From VRUE01 sp963770315 (GTDB lineage: Bacteria > Actinomycetota > Thermoleophilia > Solirubrobacterales > 70-9), in assembly GCA_963770315.1 (NCBI GenBank), contig CAVYPC010000002.1, forward strand, positions 2,776,677 to 2,840,676: a stretch of 64,000 nt of DNA. Reading direction: 5' to 3'. The stretch's first letter is position 1. Every line of letters begins with the position of its first letter. Below, piece after piece: positions 36,946 through 45,121 of this stretch. The notes below the pieces were generated by a model. The model was given only the letters and a program-made list of their open reading frames with translations. It made no database searches and was not told the origin of the DNA. Made by a program: the position numbers and the translations under genes.

Positions 36946-37509
36946 TCAGGGGCGGCTGTAGCGGGCGAAGAGCTCGCCGCCCTCCTCCAGCAGCCAGGCC
37001 AGCTCCAAGGGCTCCACGCCCGGCAGGTCGCCCTCGAGGATGCGCGGCGCGATGCCGCCGACCAGCTTCGGCGCGATCGTCAGGAAGAGGTCGTCGACGA
37101 GGCCGGCGGCCTGCAGCGCGCCGTGAAGCGTCGGCCCGCCCTCGCACAGAAGCGTCTTCACGCCTTCCTTGTGCAGGGAGCGCAGGAGGGCCGGCAGGTC
37201 CGCTTTCCCCCGCGACCCGCTCTCGACCACGACGAGCCGCCTGCCGATGTCGCCATAGTGCTCGGCCCGCATCGTCCCGGCGCCGATCATCACCGCGTCG
37301 AAGCGGGTGCGCAGGCCGACCAGCATCGCGGTGTCTGCGTCTGAGCCGATCGGCCCGGAGACCCCGCCGATCGTCGCCCGCCCGTCGACGGTGGCGGCGA
37401 AGTTGATCGCGACGAAGGGCCGGTCCTCGCGTGGATCTTCCCAGGGGCGGTAGGCGTCGAGCTGCTCCTCGACGCTGACGGGACCGGGGTCGGGGAGCAG
37501 GCGCCGCAT
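36946..37509 (-). CDS. RibD C-terminal domain reductase
   Basis: A 187-residue stand-alone pyrimidine reductase/dihydrofolate-reductase-like domain. FVAINFAATVDGRATIGG is the typical first strand with substrate loop, followed by RFDAVMIGAGTMRAEHYG and the NADPH-binding LLCEGGPTLHGALQAAGLVD near the end. In riboflavin synthesis such domains reduce the ribosyl group, but single-domain relatives also serve other pathways, and no rib genes are nearby. ATG 37509 is used. Transcription is leftward, away from the acyl-CoA dehydrogenase promoter region. Confidence 0.82.
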   Translation of the reverse strand: MRRLLPDPGPVSVEEQLDAYRPWEDPREDRPFVAINFAATVDGRATIGGVSGPIGSDADTAMLVGLRTRFDAVMIGAGTMRAEHYGDIGRRLVVVESGSRGKADLPALLRSLHKEGVKTLLCEGGPTLHGALQAAGLVDDLFLTIAPKLVGGIAPRILEGDLPGVEPLELAWLLEEGGELFARYSRP

Positions 37510-37544
37510 GGTCGGAGCCTAGTGCGGTTGCTGCCTGTCGCGTA

Positions 37545-38534
37545 TCAGGAGTAGTCGTGCCAGCCGGCGAACCCGCGGCCGGCGAACTCCTGCAGCGCGG
37601 CGACGTCGGCGCCGAAGCGACCGCGGATCGTCTCGAAGAGGTCGTCGGGCAGCTTCGGCTTGGGAGCCGGCGGCTTCTCCGGGTCGTGGACGACCTTCTC
37701 GACGATCCAGCGCAGCGACTCGGGCAGGCGATCGAAGTTGCGGTCGAAGGAGCGCAGCCCCGGCAGTTTGACCAGCTTCTCCATGACCTGGTATTTGTCG
37801 CCCTGCTTGGCGCTCGACTTCTCCCACTCGCGGTCGAACTGCTCCGAGGTGAAGGTCTCGTCGACCCCGGCGAAGGCGAACGCCTTGCGCATCGTCTCCT
37901 CGCGTTCGCCCTGCAGCTCCTCCTGCGCGATCACCTCGATCTGGGAGCGCTCGAACAACTCCAGGTAGGGCTGCAGCTGCATCCAGTACAACGAGCGCTG
38001 GGTGTAGGAGGAGTCCGGGTCGGACAGGGTCGGGACCAGCTCGCGGGTCTCATAGCCGGCGCCGGTCGCGTGCACCCAGTGCGAGAGGATGCGCTTGATC
38101 GGATCGCGCACCATGTAGAGCAGGCGCGCGTCCGGGCAGTGCTCCTTGATCCGCGCCGGGACGCCCTGGAAGCGGGGAAGGTTGGTGTAGTGGGGGGAGG
38201 ACTCGCCGCGCACCGCGAAGCGGTCGTCGAAACGGCTGGCGTACCAGTCGAGGCCGAGGTCCCAGTTCAGCTCCTCGACGAAGAAGTTGAGCTCCTTCGG
38301 CTTCGACATGTGGATTTCGGGATGCAGGCCGAGGTAGTGGTGGATGCTGGTCGTGCCGCACTTGAGGCCGCCGATGATGATCAGGTTGGGCAGCTCCGCG
38401 TGGCGCTTACGGCGCCGGCGGAAGCGGCTGCCGCGGTCGCCGGTGAAGCGCTCGCGCGCTCGCGCGCACATCGCCTCGTCGGCGGGGTCGCGGGGGGCTG
38501 CGGGCACGGTCTGAGTCGTCTCTGGCTCTGACAC
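37545..38534 (-). CDS. PAPS-dependent sulfotransferase
   Basis: A 329-residue sulfotransferase. LIIIGGLKCGTTSIHHYLGL is the 5'-phosphosulfate loop and LLYMVRDPIKRILSHWVH the 3'-phosphate site. KPKELNFFVEE is typical of the heparan-sulfate-type branch. The first 50 residues are polar and arginine-rich. It may sulfate a surface glycolipid or polysaccharide, but the acceptor is unknown. GTG 38534 is chosen; the far longer upstream frame is an opposite-strand artefact of the divergent flippase-like gene, whose start is only 21 bases away. Confidence 0.87.
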   Translation of the reverse strand: MSEPETTQTVPAAPRDPADEAMCARARERFTGDRGSRFRRRRKRHAELPNLIIIGGLKCGTTSIHHYLGLHPEIHMSKPKELNFFVEELNWDLGLDWYASRFDDRFAVRGESSPHYTNLPRFQGVPARIKEHCPDARLLYMVRDPIKRILSHWVHATGAGYETRELVPTLSDPDSSYTQRSLYWMQLQPYLELFERSQIEVIAQEELQGEREETMRKAFAFAGVDETFTSEQFDREWEKSSAKQGDKYQVMEKLVKLPGLRSFDRNFDRLPESLRWIVEKVVHDPEKPPAPKPKLPDDLFETIRGRFGADVAALQEFAGRGFAGWHDYS

Positions 38535-38555
38535 GAGCGGGCTAGTGTAGCTGCG

Positions 38556-39587
38556 ATGCCACTCGCCGACTTCGCATCCAGCGCCGAATCCTTCGCCAGG
38601 GCGGCGGCGCAGTTCTTCGCCCATCTCTCCGATATCCGCTGGACCTCCTTCGCGCTGGCGCTCCTCTGCCTGGCGGCGATGCAGCTGGCGCGGGCCTGGG
38701 CTTGGCGCAACGTGCTGCACGCCGCATATCCGGGTGTCCGCATCTCGTTCCTGCGGCTCAGCGCCGCCTACCTGGCTGGGGCGGGGATCAACGCGATCGT
38801 CCCCGCGCACGCCGGCGACGTGACCAAAGTCTTCCTGGTCAAACGCCAGATCCCGCACTCCTCCTATCCGGCGGTGACCTCCTCGTTTCTCGTGCAGACG
38901 GTCTTCGACACGACGGTGGGACTGCTGGTCCTCTTCTACGCCGTCTCCCAGGGCCTGCTGCCAAAGCCGCCTCAGCTCCCCGATCTGCCCGCCTTCGAGA
39001 TCTCCTTCTGGGCGGAACACCCCCAGGTCTTCCTGATCCTGACCGGGGCCCTGCTGCTGGCGATCGCGGTCGGGATCTACCTGCTGGCCCACCGGGTGCG
39101 CCGTTTCTGGGACCGCGTCAAACAGGGGGTCGTGATCCTCACCAAGCCACGGCGTTACCTGCGCGAGGTGGCGGCCTGGCAGGGGGTTGGCTGGATCCTC
39201 CGCTTCGCCGCCTTCTGGTTCTTCCTCGACGCCTTCGGCATCGGCGGCTCGATCGCCAACGTGATGGTGGTGATGAGCGTGCAGGCGATCGCCAACATCG
39301 TTCCCTTCACGCCCGGCGGCGCCGGCGCCCAGCAGGCGCTGCTGGTGGCGACCCTGCACGGGCCGACCCGGTCCTTCGTCCTCTCCTTCTCGGTCGGCAC
39401 CCAGATCGCGATGGCGGCCTGGTCCGTCCTGCTCGGCTTCGCCGCGATGCTGCTCGTCTTCCGAACCACCGATTGGCGAGGACTGATCAAACAGGCCGAA
39501 GACGACCGGGATAAGACTGACGAGACCCAGGTGTTGCCAGACAAGGACGCAGGGAGGTCGGCAAGGGGAGCGCACTCAGGTGCGTGA
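38556..39587 (+). CDS. Flippase-like membrane protein (LPG synthase TM family)
   Basis: A 343-residue protein with about seven to eight hydrophobic segments. AYLAGAGINAIVPAHAGDVT, VFLVKRQIPHSSYP and NIVPFTPGGAGAQQALLV are the conserved motifs of the lysylphosphatidylglycerol-synthase membrane family, proposed to move lipids across the membrane. It is divergent from the sulfotransferase, suggesting joint work on an envelope glycolipid. The last ~24 residues (TDETQVLPDKDAGRSARG...) are encoded by the left half of palindromic element F1, so the C-terminus seems extended by that insertion. Confidence 0.83.
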   Translation: MPLADFASSAESFARAAAQFFAHLSDIRWTSFALALLCLAAMQLARAWAWRNVLHAAYPGVRISFLRLSAAYLAGAGINAIVPAHAGDVTKVFLVKRQIPHSSYPAVTSSFLVQTVFDTTVGLLVLFYAVSQGLLPKPPQLPDLPAFEISFWAEHPQVFLILTGALLLAIAVGIYLLAHRVRRFWDRVKQGVVILTKPRRYLREVAAWQGVGWILRFAAFWFFLDAFGIGGSIANVMVVMSVQAIANIVPFTPGGAGAQQALLVATLHGPTRSFVLSFSVGTQIAMAAWSVLLGFAAMLLVFRTTDWRGLIKQAEDDRDKTDETQVLPDKDAGRSARGAHSGA

Positions 39588-39639
39588 CCCGCAGTCGGCC
39601 GACTGAGGACGCCGTATGGCGACGCCTGGGTCTCGTCAG
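39517..39639. repeat. Palindromic element F1
   Basis: CTGACGAGACCCAGG (39517-39531) and CCTGGGTCTCGTCAG (39625-39639) are perfect 15-bp arms. The core starts AAGGACGCAGGGAG (39543-39556) and ends GAGGACGCCG (39605-39614), as in F2 (45019-45121), whose arms are different. The left part codes the end of the flippase-like protein; the right arm contains the stop codon of the convergent gene (39636-39638). Confidence 0.82.
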
Positions 39640-40283
39640 CTTGACCAGCCGGGGTATTGGCCATCGACTCGCCACCGCCAGGGCGGCTCCTCGCCAGGCG
39701 GGAACTCGTACTGGTCGCGGCCCGGCAGGGTCTCCAGGGGGACGAGCGCCGGGTCGTCCTTCAGCAGGACGCGGATGTGGCTTGCGGCCTCGACCTGGGC
39801 CTGGGTGGCGCGGCGGACGATGCTTTCCCAGCCCAGCCCCGGGCGGTAGAGCCAGTAGGTCAGCCCGACCCAGCCGAGCGTGCGGCGGCGGTCGGCGACG
39901 ACGGTGAAGGCGGTCGTGCGGCGCCCGGAGGAGGTGGCGTGCGGGCCGGCGGCGATCGCGCAGCTCTGGCGCCGGCAGCGGCGGAAGTCGACCGGGACCA
40001 GGGGCAGGCCGGAGGGGCCCGGTAGGGCGGCAGGGGCCGGTGCCAGGGCGCGGGCGAGACGGGCGAGCGGCCAGCCGTAGGCGGGCACCAGCGGGTGGTG
40101 GTGGCAGGCGCCGGGGAGGCGGGGCGCGCAAGCGAGCCGCCGCGCGATCGTCCCGGCGAGGGAGTGGCGGGGATCGACTTCGCCGCCGGCGGCGAGGGCC
40201 GAGATCGCCGCCAGCGCCAGCAGCGCGATCAGCGCCGCCAGGCCAGCCTGCTCGACGCTCGCCGTTCCCCTCTCGCTCCGCAT
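39636..40283 (-). CDS. Membrane-anchored hypothetical protein with TadE-like N-terminus
   Basis: A 215-residue protein. The start MRSERGTASVEQAGLAALIA with a single hydrophobic helix resembles TadE-like or pilin-like anchors (G.ASVE before the helix). The rest is polar, with four cysteines (LACAPRLPGACHH; RRCRRQSCAIA) that may pair outside the cell, and a C-terminal region RDQYEFPPGEEPPWRWRVD. No tad genes are in view, so the pilus link is weak. Its stop is within the right arm of element F1. Confidence 0.6.
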   Translation of the reverse strand: MRSERGTASVEQAGLAALIALLALAAISALAAGGEVDPRHSLAGTIARRLACAPRLPGACHHHPLVPAYGWPLARLARALAPAPAALPGPSGLPLVPVDFRRCRRQSCAIAAGPHATSSGRRTTAFTVVADRRRTLGWVGLTYWLYRPGLGWESIVRRATQAQVEAASHIRVLLKDDPALVPLETLPGRDQYEFPPGEEPPWRWRVDGQYPGWSS

Positions 40284-40375
40284 GGGCGCGACGCTAGGCG
40301 GCCTCGGCGCGCGGGTGGCGCGCCAAATGCAAGGACTTCGTGCCCCCTCTCGCGCGGTCTGCTTACATTCCTCGG

Positions 40376-40639
40376 GTGGAGGGCTTCAACCTCTTTGGCG
40401 ACCCCGACGAGTTCCGCGCCCGCATGGAGGAGCTCAGCGAGCAGATGCAGTCCTCGCAGCGCGTCGCCTGGGCCGATAACGCGATCCGCCTCGCCGCCGA
40501 CCTGACCGTTGCCTCGATCGAGCGGATCGAGTTGACCGGCAGCAGCGACGAGCAGGCGATGCAGGTGCGCGACGCGATCCGCGTCCTCTTTCCCGAGGCG
40601 GTCACCCTGGTCCGCGAGGCCAGAGAAGGTCTGTCCTAG
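40376..40639 (+). CDS. Small hypothetical protein
   Basis: An 87-residue, largely helical acidic protein from GTG 40376: MEGFNLFGDPDEFRARMEEL, then a helix ending in a C-terminal VTLVREAREGLS. The opening is reminiscent of YbaB-like small DNA-binding proteins or of gas-vesicle-type helices, but I cannot assign a family. No signal or membrane segment. It is divergent from the TadE-like gene, and its TAG (40637-40639) directly abuts the convergent stop of the next gene. Confidence 0.55.
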   Translation: MEGFNLFGDPDEFRARMEELSEQMQSSQRVAWADNAIRLAADLTVASIERIELTGSSDEQAMQVRDAIRVLFPEAVTLVREAREGLS

Positions 40640-41269
40640 TTAGAGAAGCTCGAATTTGAGCGACGTGGCGCCGCCGCGGCGCATCGCGGCGGCGATCAGC
40701 TCCAGTAGCACCGCCGCAAGCAGCGCCGGAATCGCCACCACGACGTCGATCAGTGTGTCGAGGCGGCGCTGCCAGGGTTGCTCGGCGGGGACGGCGACGC
40801 TGCGCCCCAGGGCGCCGAGCGCCCCGTTGCGGCCGAAGGTGAAGCCGTTGAGGATCGTCTGCCACATCGTCGCGATGCCGGCCCCGGGGCGCCAGCGGGC
40901 GGACCGGACGATCTGGTCGCGGCGGGCGACGAGGCGGCGCACGGCCTCGGCCGTGAAGAGGTAGCGGCTGCCCCCTTCGATGCCCGCCCAGCCGGCGCCG
41001 CCGATCCAGGCCGAGAAGCCGCCTCTGTCGGCGATCGTCACGCCCTGCTCGGCGCCGAGCTCGTCCAGCGCTCTCAGCGCCTCCTCGGCGCTTGCGCCGG
41101 CGCCGACCACGCCCAAGCCGCAGCTCTCGCAGCGGCTGACCGGACCCGCCAGGCCGGGCCGCCGGTCGATCCAGCCGAACAGCGGCTCGCCGCAGGCGGG
41201 ACAGGGTGGGTTGTCGGGCCCGGCGCCCGCCTCGAGCGGGACGACGGGGGTGTGGTGCGCCTGGCTCAC
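40640..41269 (-). CDS. Zinc-ribbon protein with C-terminal membrane segment
   Basis: A 209-residue protein from GTG 41269. Four cysteines in CPACGEPLFGW and RCESCGLG form a probable zinc ribbon (residues ~22-52). The middle part is soluble (FTAEAVRRLVARRDQIVRSA) and residues ~178-198 form a hydrophobic helix (VVVAIPALLAAVLLELIAAA) near the C-terminus, suggesting a tail-anchored arrangement. Family and role unknown. It is divergent from the CBS protein gene, with 19 bases between starts. Confidence 0.6.
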   Translation of the reverse strand: MSQAHHTPVVPLEAGAGPDNPPCPACGEPLFGWIDRRPGLAGPVSRCESCGLGVVGAGASAEEALRALDELGAEQGVTIADRGGFSAWIGGAGWAGIEGGSRYLFTAEAVRRLVARRDQIVRSARWRPGAGIATMWQTILNGFTFGRNGALGALGRSVAVPAEQPWQRRLDTLIDVVVAIPALLAAVLLELIAAAMRRGGATSLKFELL

Positions 41270-41288
41270 GCTCGGTAGCGTACGCGGC

Positions 41289-41735
41289 GTGCAGCTGAGC
41301 GAGATCATGACCCCAGGGGTCGTCACCGCGACGCCGGAGGCGAGCGCCGTCTCCGTCGCCCGCCAGATGCGCGACAGCCGCGTCGGCTCGGTCGTGATCG
41401 TCGACCCGGCGGGCTCGCCGGTGGCGATGATCACCGACCGCGACCTCGCCGTGCGGGTCTTCGCCGAGGGGGTCGACTCCGGGGCGCCGATTGGCGATCA
41501 CGCCTCGCGGCCGCTGGTCTGCGGCGAGCCGGAGATGGAGCTCGACGAGGCGGCCGCGCTGATGGTTCAGCACCGGGTGCGGAGGCTGCCGGTGGTCGAT
41601 GGCGATAGCCTCGCCGGCATCGTCACGCTCGACGACATCGCGGTGCGGACCGGCAACCTCGAGGTCGCGCAGAAGATGACCGCCGAGGTGATCGAGGGCG
41701 CGCTGCCCCAGTTCTATTTCCACGAGCGGGGCTGA
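41289..41735 (+). CDS. CBS-domain pair protein
   Basis: A 148-residue protein made of two CBS domains: SEIMTPGVVTATPEASAVSV with GSVVIVDPAGSPVAMITDRD, then HASRPLVCGEPEMELDEAAA with VRRLPVVDGDSLAGIVTLDD. Such stand-alone pairs bind adenosine nucleotides and regulate other proteins. GTG 41289 is the start before the first MTP motif. It lies 7 bases upstream of a membrane protein gene, so an operon is likely, but the regulated partner is not evident. Confidence 0.85.
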   Translation: MQLSEIMTPGVVTATPEASAVSVARQMRDSRVGSVVIVDPAGSPVAMITDRDLAVRVFAEGVDSGAPIGDHASRPLVCGEPEMELDEAAALMVQHRVRRLPVVDGDSLAGIVTLDDIAVRTGNLEVAQKMTAEVIEGALPQFYFHERG

Positions 41736-41742
41736 GCGAAGC

Positions 41743-42606
41743 TTGCGCCAGAGCCGTGAGGCGATCGTGGCCTGGGAGGAGCGCTGGTCGCGGCCGGTGG
41801 CGTTTGCCACCCTTGCCTCGATCCTGCTGATCGTCGCGGCGATCGTCGTCGCCAGCCAGGCGGTCGGCGGGGGCGACGGCGAATCCGAGCTGCTGCGCAA
41901 CGTCGACGCCCACCGCGGCGCCCAGATGCTCTCCAGCATCCTGCAGGCGATCGGGGTGGGACTGCTGGCGGCCCCGCTCTACTACCTCTTCCGGGCCGCC
42001 CAGGCTCGCAGCGAGACGATGCGCGGCCAGCTGGTGGGCGTGGTCGTCGCCGCGCCGCTGTTCCTGGCCGTGCTGGCGATCCTCAGCGGTATCTCCACCC
42101 TGCATGCCGCCTCGGACTTCGTCGCCAACGAAGTGCCGCACCTGATGGCGAAAGGGGTGTCCCTGGGCAGCGACCGCGCCAACGAAGCCGCCAGCGACGC
42201 GATCTCCGAAGCGCCGCTGCGGCCGCTCGCCGCCGGCTTCGGCCTGGGCGGCCAGCTCGGCTTCGTCGTCGCCATGGTCTACACCGCGCTGCACGCGATG
42301 CGAACCGGTCTGCTGACCCGCTTCTGGGGCTCGCTCGGGATGGCGCTCGGCGCGGTCTCCTTCATCTTCTTCCAGTTCACGCTGCTCTGGTTCGTCTACC
42401 TGGGGCTGCTGCTCCTGGGCTTGGGCGGCAAACCGCCCGCCTGGGAGAGCGGCGAAGCGGAGCCCTGGCCGACTCCGGGGGAGAAAGCCGCTGCTGCCAT
42501 GGACGAGGAGGAGGAGCCGGCGCCGATCGAGGGCGAGGCGGTCGAGATCGAGGACCAGTCGTCGCTCGAGAGCGTGGAACGGCGCAAGCGCAAGCAGCGC
42601 GACTGA
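41743..42606 (+). CDS. Four- to five-span membrane protein of unknown function
   Basis: A 287-residue protein from TTG 41743 with hydrophobic segments at roughly 19-38, 62-83, 96-116, 160-185 and 200-225, and an acidic cytoplasmic tail (MDEEEEPAPIEGEAVEIEDQ). It resembles in layout actinobacterial DUF4386-type proteins, but I am not sure of the family. Its position 7 bases after the CBS gene suggests co-transcription. Its stop is 6 bases from the convergent thyX stop. Confidence 0.6.
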   Translation: MRQSREAIVAWEERWSRPVAFATLASILLIVAAIVVASQAVGGGDGESELLRNVDAHRGAQMLSSILQAIGVGLLAAPLYYLFRAAQARSETMRGQLVGVVVAAPLFLAVLAILSGISTLHAASDFVANEVPHLMAKGVSLGSDRANEAASDAISEAPLRPLAAGFGLGGQLGFVVAMVYTALHAMRTGLLTRFWGSLGMALGAVSFIFFQFTLLWFVYLGLLLLGLGGKPPAWESGEAEPWPTPGEKAAAAMDEEEEPAPIEGEAVEIEDQSSLESVERRKRKQRD

Positions 42607-42612
42607 AGGTCT

Positions 42613-43602
42613 CTATGCCACCGCGGGCGCTGCGGCGCTCTCAGCGGCAAGCTCTTCAGAGGCCCGACCGGGCACCGTAGGGCCCAGCGGATTCGACTCC
42701 CCCGAGATGCCCTTGCGGTAGGAGTGCCAGCCGTGGAAGTTGCCGCTCCACTCGCTGTCGGCCAGCTCGCTTGCGGTCAGCGGTCGCGCCGGATGCTCCA
42801 GCGGCGACATGTGACCGCTCTCGAGGAGCCGGTCATGGAGCTCGATGTCGGCGTCCAGGTCGCGTTTGCCGGCATGGGTCAGGTAGCTGACCCTCGCGCA
42901 ACGGCCCGCCGAGACCTTGATCAGGTTCTCGATCGAAGTCATCTGCTCGCGATCCTCGGGGCGTATCAGCGGCAGGTGCCACTCACCCGGATCGAGCCCT
43001 ACGGGGTCCGAGGCCTCGGCCGCGCTGCGCATCGTCTCGGCTATCAGCCTGATCTCCGGCTGCGCGTCGGGGTGGCAGCGCAGGTTCCAGAAGTTGTCCC
43101 ACTCGGTAGCGGTGACGATCACCGTGTGCCACATGAAGGGCTCCAGCAGCCGGTTGGCGACCTGCTTGTGCACGTTCAGCCACTCGGCGGGCTGTGCGCG
43201 GTTCCTGATCGCTTCTTCGACTCCTCCCAGGATCTCGAGCAGGTCGTCCTCCACCGAGATCGCATCCGGGTCGGCGACCAGGCCGAGCACTCGCCGCACC
43301 GCGTCGTCGCGGGCGTGCAGCCACTCGCGCTCCGCCGCATCGCGCTTCTCGCCGGAGAGTGCTGCTCCCGCCTGCATGCCCGGCTGGTTCGAGCCGAACT
43401 CGATCGGGACGTACGGATCCTCCAGCACCCGGCGCAGCTGCTTGGCGATCGGGATCGCGCGGGAGCTGGCGGAGTTGCGGGAGAAGACACGGTGGGTGTT
43501 GAACTCGGCGAGGACGAAGCGCGGGAAGGTGGCTTCGAGCGTCGTCAACCGGTGCCCGGCGGGCGAGAGCGAATCGGCGAGGACGTTGGCGTCGAAAGGC
43601 AT
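42613..43602 (-). CDS. thyX: Flavin-dependent thymidylate synthase, divergent ThyX
   Basis: A 329-residue ThyX-like protein, which would make dTMP from dUMP using FAD and methylene-tetrahydrofolate. The signature region is FNTHRVFSRNSASSRAIP, so the canonical RHRxxSxNxxSxR is present with Thr for the first Arg. GHMSPLEHPAR and NFHGWHSYRK near the C-terminus correspond to other conserved active-site parts. It is longer than the classic ~230-residue enzymes and belongs to a longer subgroup; biochemical activity of that subgroup is not something I can confirm. Confidence 0.8.
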   Translation of the reverse strand: MPFDANVLADSLSPAGHRLTTLEATFPRFVLAEFNTHRVFSRNSASSRAIPIAKQLRRVLEDPYVPIEFGSNQPGMQAGAALSGEKRDAAEREWLHARDDAVRRVLGLVADPDAISVEDDLLEILGGVEEAIRNRAQPAEWLNVHKQVANRLLEPFMWHTVIVTATEWDNFWNLRCHPDAQPEIRLIAETMRSAAEASDPVGLDPGEWHLPLIRPEDREQMTSIENLIKVSAGRCARVSYLTHAGKRDLDADIELHDRLLESGHMSPLEHPARPLTASELADSEWSGNFHGWHSYRKGISGESNPLGPTVPGRASEELAAESAAAPAVA

Positions 43603-43677
43603 CGGTTGCTCAATCTCGCAATTACCCAGGACGGTAAAAGCGTAGATCGTTCGACCATCGTTGCGGGCTTTTCGCCA

Positions 43678-44028
43678 TCACCCTGGAGGGGAGGCCATGA
43701 ACTCGACCCGGTGCCCGCCTGGAGCGACGGCCTTCGCTCGCGGGGCGCCCCAGTGTTCGCGGCCGGGGATCACCTCGAAGCCAGCCTCGCGCAGGCGCTC
43801 GACCGTCTGCTCAAAGCCGGCTACGACCACCGCGGCGTGACCGTGCGGTGGGACGGTCGGTGACTCGTTGCGTTCGAGGTGGATCTGGGTTCCCTCGCGT
43901 TCGAGCCAGACGAAGGTCTCGGCGAGGGCGGGCGGTGGCTCGACCTGGCGAAATCCGAGCAGAGCCCAGAGCTCGACCGAGCGCTCGATGTCGCCGGGAG
44001 GCACCTCGAGAGTCACGTGCTGCAGCAT
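43678..44028 (-). CDS. VOC (glyoxalase/bleomycin resistance) family protein
   Basis: A 116-residue single vicinal-oxygen-chelate module with paired beta-alpha-beta-beta-beta units: MLQHVTLEVPPGDIERSVEL and ALLGFRQVEPPP at the N-terminus and AVAPGGHRVEFMASPPG at the end. Metal-ligand positions may be H4, H51 and E111 but are not certain. The longer frame to 44067 would start inside a hairpin and is rejected; ATG 44028 begins the homology. Function within this broad family is unknown. Confidence 0.78.
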   Translation of the reverse strand: MLQHVTLEVPPGDIERSVELWALLGFRQVEPPPALAETFVWLEREGTQIHLERNESPTVPPHGHAAVVVAGFEQTVERLREAGFEVIPGREHWGAPRAKAVAPGGHRVEFMASPPG

Positions 44029-44046
44029 TTGCCCAGCATAGGATGG

Positions 44047-44091
44047 CGAGATCGCGGTTACCCGCATACAGGACGGGTAACCGCGATCTCG
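44047..44091. repeat. Perfect 18-bp hairpin between AEC transporter and VOC genes
   Basis: CGAGATCGCGGTTACCCG (44047-44064) and CGGGTAACCGCGATCTCG (44074-44091) flank a 9-base loop. It is 4 bases after the transporter stop on the minus strand, so it likely terminates that gene. Its long perfect stem resembles the families A-G, but I see no second copy of its loop here. Confidence 0.7.
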
Positions 44092-44095
44092 ATCG

Positions 44096-45019
44096 CTAGA
44101 AGAGGAGGGAGACGAGCGCGGCGGCGACGACGATCGCCGTCGACCAGGTGACCGCCTCGGCGGTGATCTCCATGTCGAGGCCGTAGGCGTGGGCGACGAC
44201 CATCGAGTTGATTCCCGAGGGCATCGCCGCCATCAGGCGATAGGGGCCGGGAAGGTCGATCAGCGGGGCGGCGAGCAACATCAGCAGAGCCGGCACCAGG
44301 ATGAGGCGTGAGCCGAGGGCAACCATCACCGGCCTGGTCAGCGGCGGCGGCATCGGCAGGTCGCCGTGCTCGGCGTTCTCGGCCAAGGTCGCGCCGACGG
44401 CGAAGAAGCCGATCGGCAGGATCGCCACCAGGAGCACCTGCGAGAGGTCGACCAGAACCTGCGGCGCGAGCGCGCTGGGGGCGAGCAGGCCGGCAAGCGC
44501 GGCGTAGAGCGGTGGGTTGCGGGTGAAGAAGGCGCGCACCCTGTCGCGCGGCCCTTCGCCGGCTTTCGTGCCGAGGGCGGCGCCGACCGCGAAGGCGCCG
44601 AGCAGCAGGCAGGGGCCGGTGACGAGGACGTCGTAGAGGACCGCGGTCGGGAGCTGGTCGCGGCCGAGCAGCGCCACGGTCAGCGGATAGCCGAGGTAGC
44701 CCGTGTTGACGCTGAGCACTGTGCAGACCACCGCGCCGGTGCGGGCTCGCGAGAGGCGAAGGACCCGGCTCGCCAGCAGGTAGGCGGTCAGCGCCCCCAG
44801 CGAGGAGGCGACAAGCCCCAGCGCCAGCCCGACTCCGTGGCTGACGTCGATGCTGCTGGAGGCGATGTTGAAGAAGATCACCGGTGGCAGCAGCACGTAG
44901 AGCATCAGCGTCAGCGAGCGCCGCGCCGCGGCGGCCGCGGCCTGCGGCCGCCGCCGCTCGGCCCAGACGCCGACCGCCGTCGCAACAGCGATCGTCGCCG
45001 CGGTCAACAAGACGATCAT
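44096..45019 (-). CDS. AEC family transporter
   Basis: A 307-residue auxin-efflux-carrier-type permease with about ten hydrophobic segments in two repeats. VLLPPVIFFNIASSSIDVSH in the first half and a glycine-rich YRLMAAMPSGINSMVVAHAY in the second are typical of the family, which exports organic acids. Substrate unknown. The start ATG (45017-45019) borders palindromic element F2, which lies between it and nuoN; transcription from the nuo operon might be cut there. Confidence 0.85.
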   Translation of the reverse strand: MIVLLTAATIAVATAVGVWAERRRPQAAAAAARRSLTLMLYVLLPPVIFFNIASSSIDVSHGVGLALGLVASSLGALTAYLLASRVLRLSRARTGAVVCTVLSVNTGYLGYPLTVALLGRDQLPTAVLYDVLVTGPCLLLGAFAVGAALGTKAGEGPRDRVRAFFTRNPPLYAALAGLLAPSALAPQVLVDLSQVLLVAILPIGFFAVGATLAENAEHGDLPMPPPLTRPVMVALGSRLILVPALLMLLAAPLIDLPGPYRLMAAMPSGINSMVVAHAYGLDMEITAEAVTWSTAIVVAAALVSLLF

Positions 45020-45121
45020 CTGCGCTCAGCCTGACGGTGCGAGGCAAGGACGCAGGGAGCGTGGCGTGCTCTGCACGCGAGTGACCGAGGACGCCGCATC
45101 GCGCCGTCAGATGAGCGCAGA
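45019..45121. repeat. Palindromic element F2, overlapping the nuoN end
   Basis: TCTGCGCTCA (45019-45028) pairs with TGAGCGCAGA (45112-45121), and CTGACGG (45031-45037) with CCGTCAG (45104-45110). The core begins AAGGACGCAGGGAG (45046-45059) and ends GAGGACGCCG (45087-45096), as in F1. The right arm is the last four codons and stop of nuoN; the left arm is an inverted near-copy of them. That suggests the arm was copied from the host gene. Confidence 0.82.
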
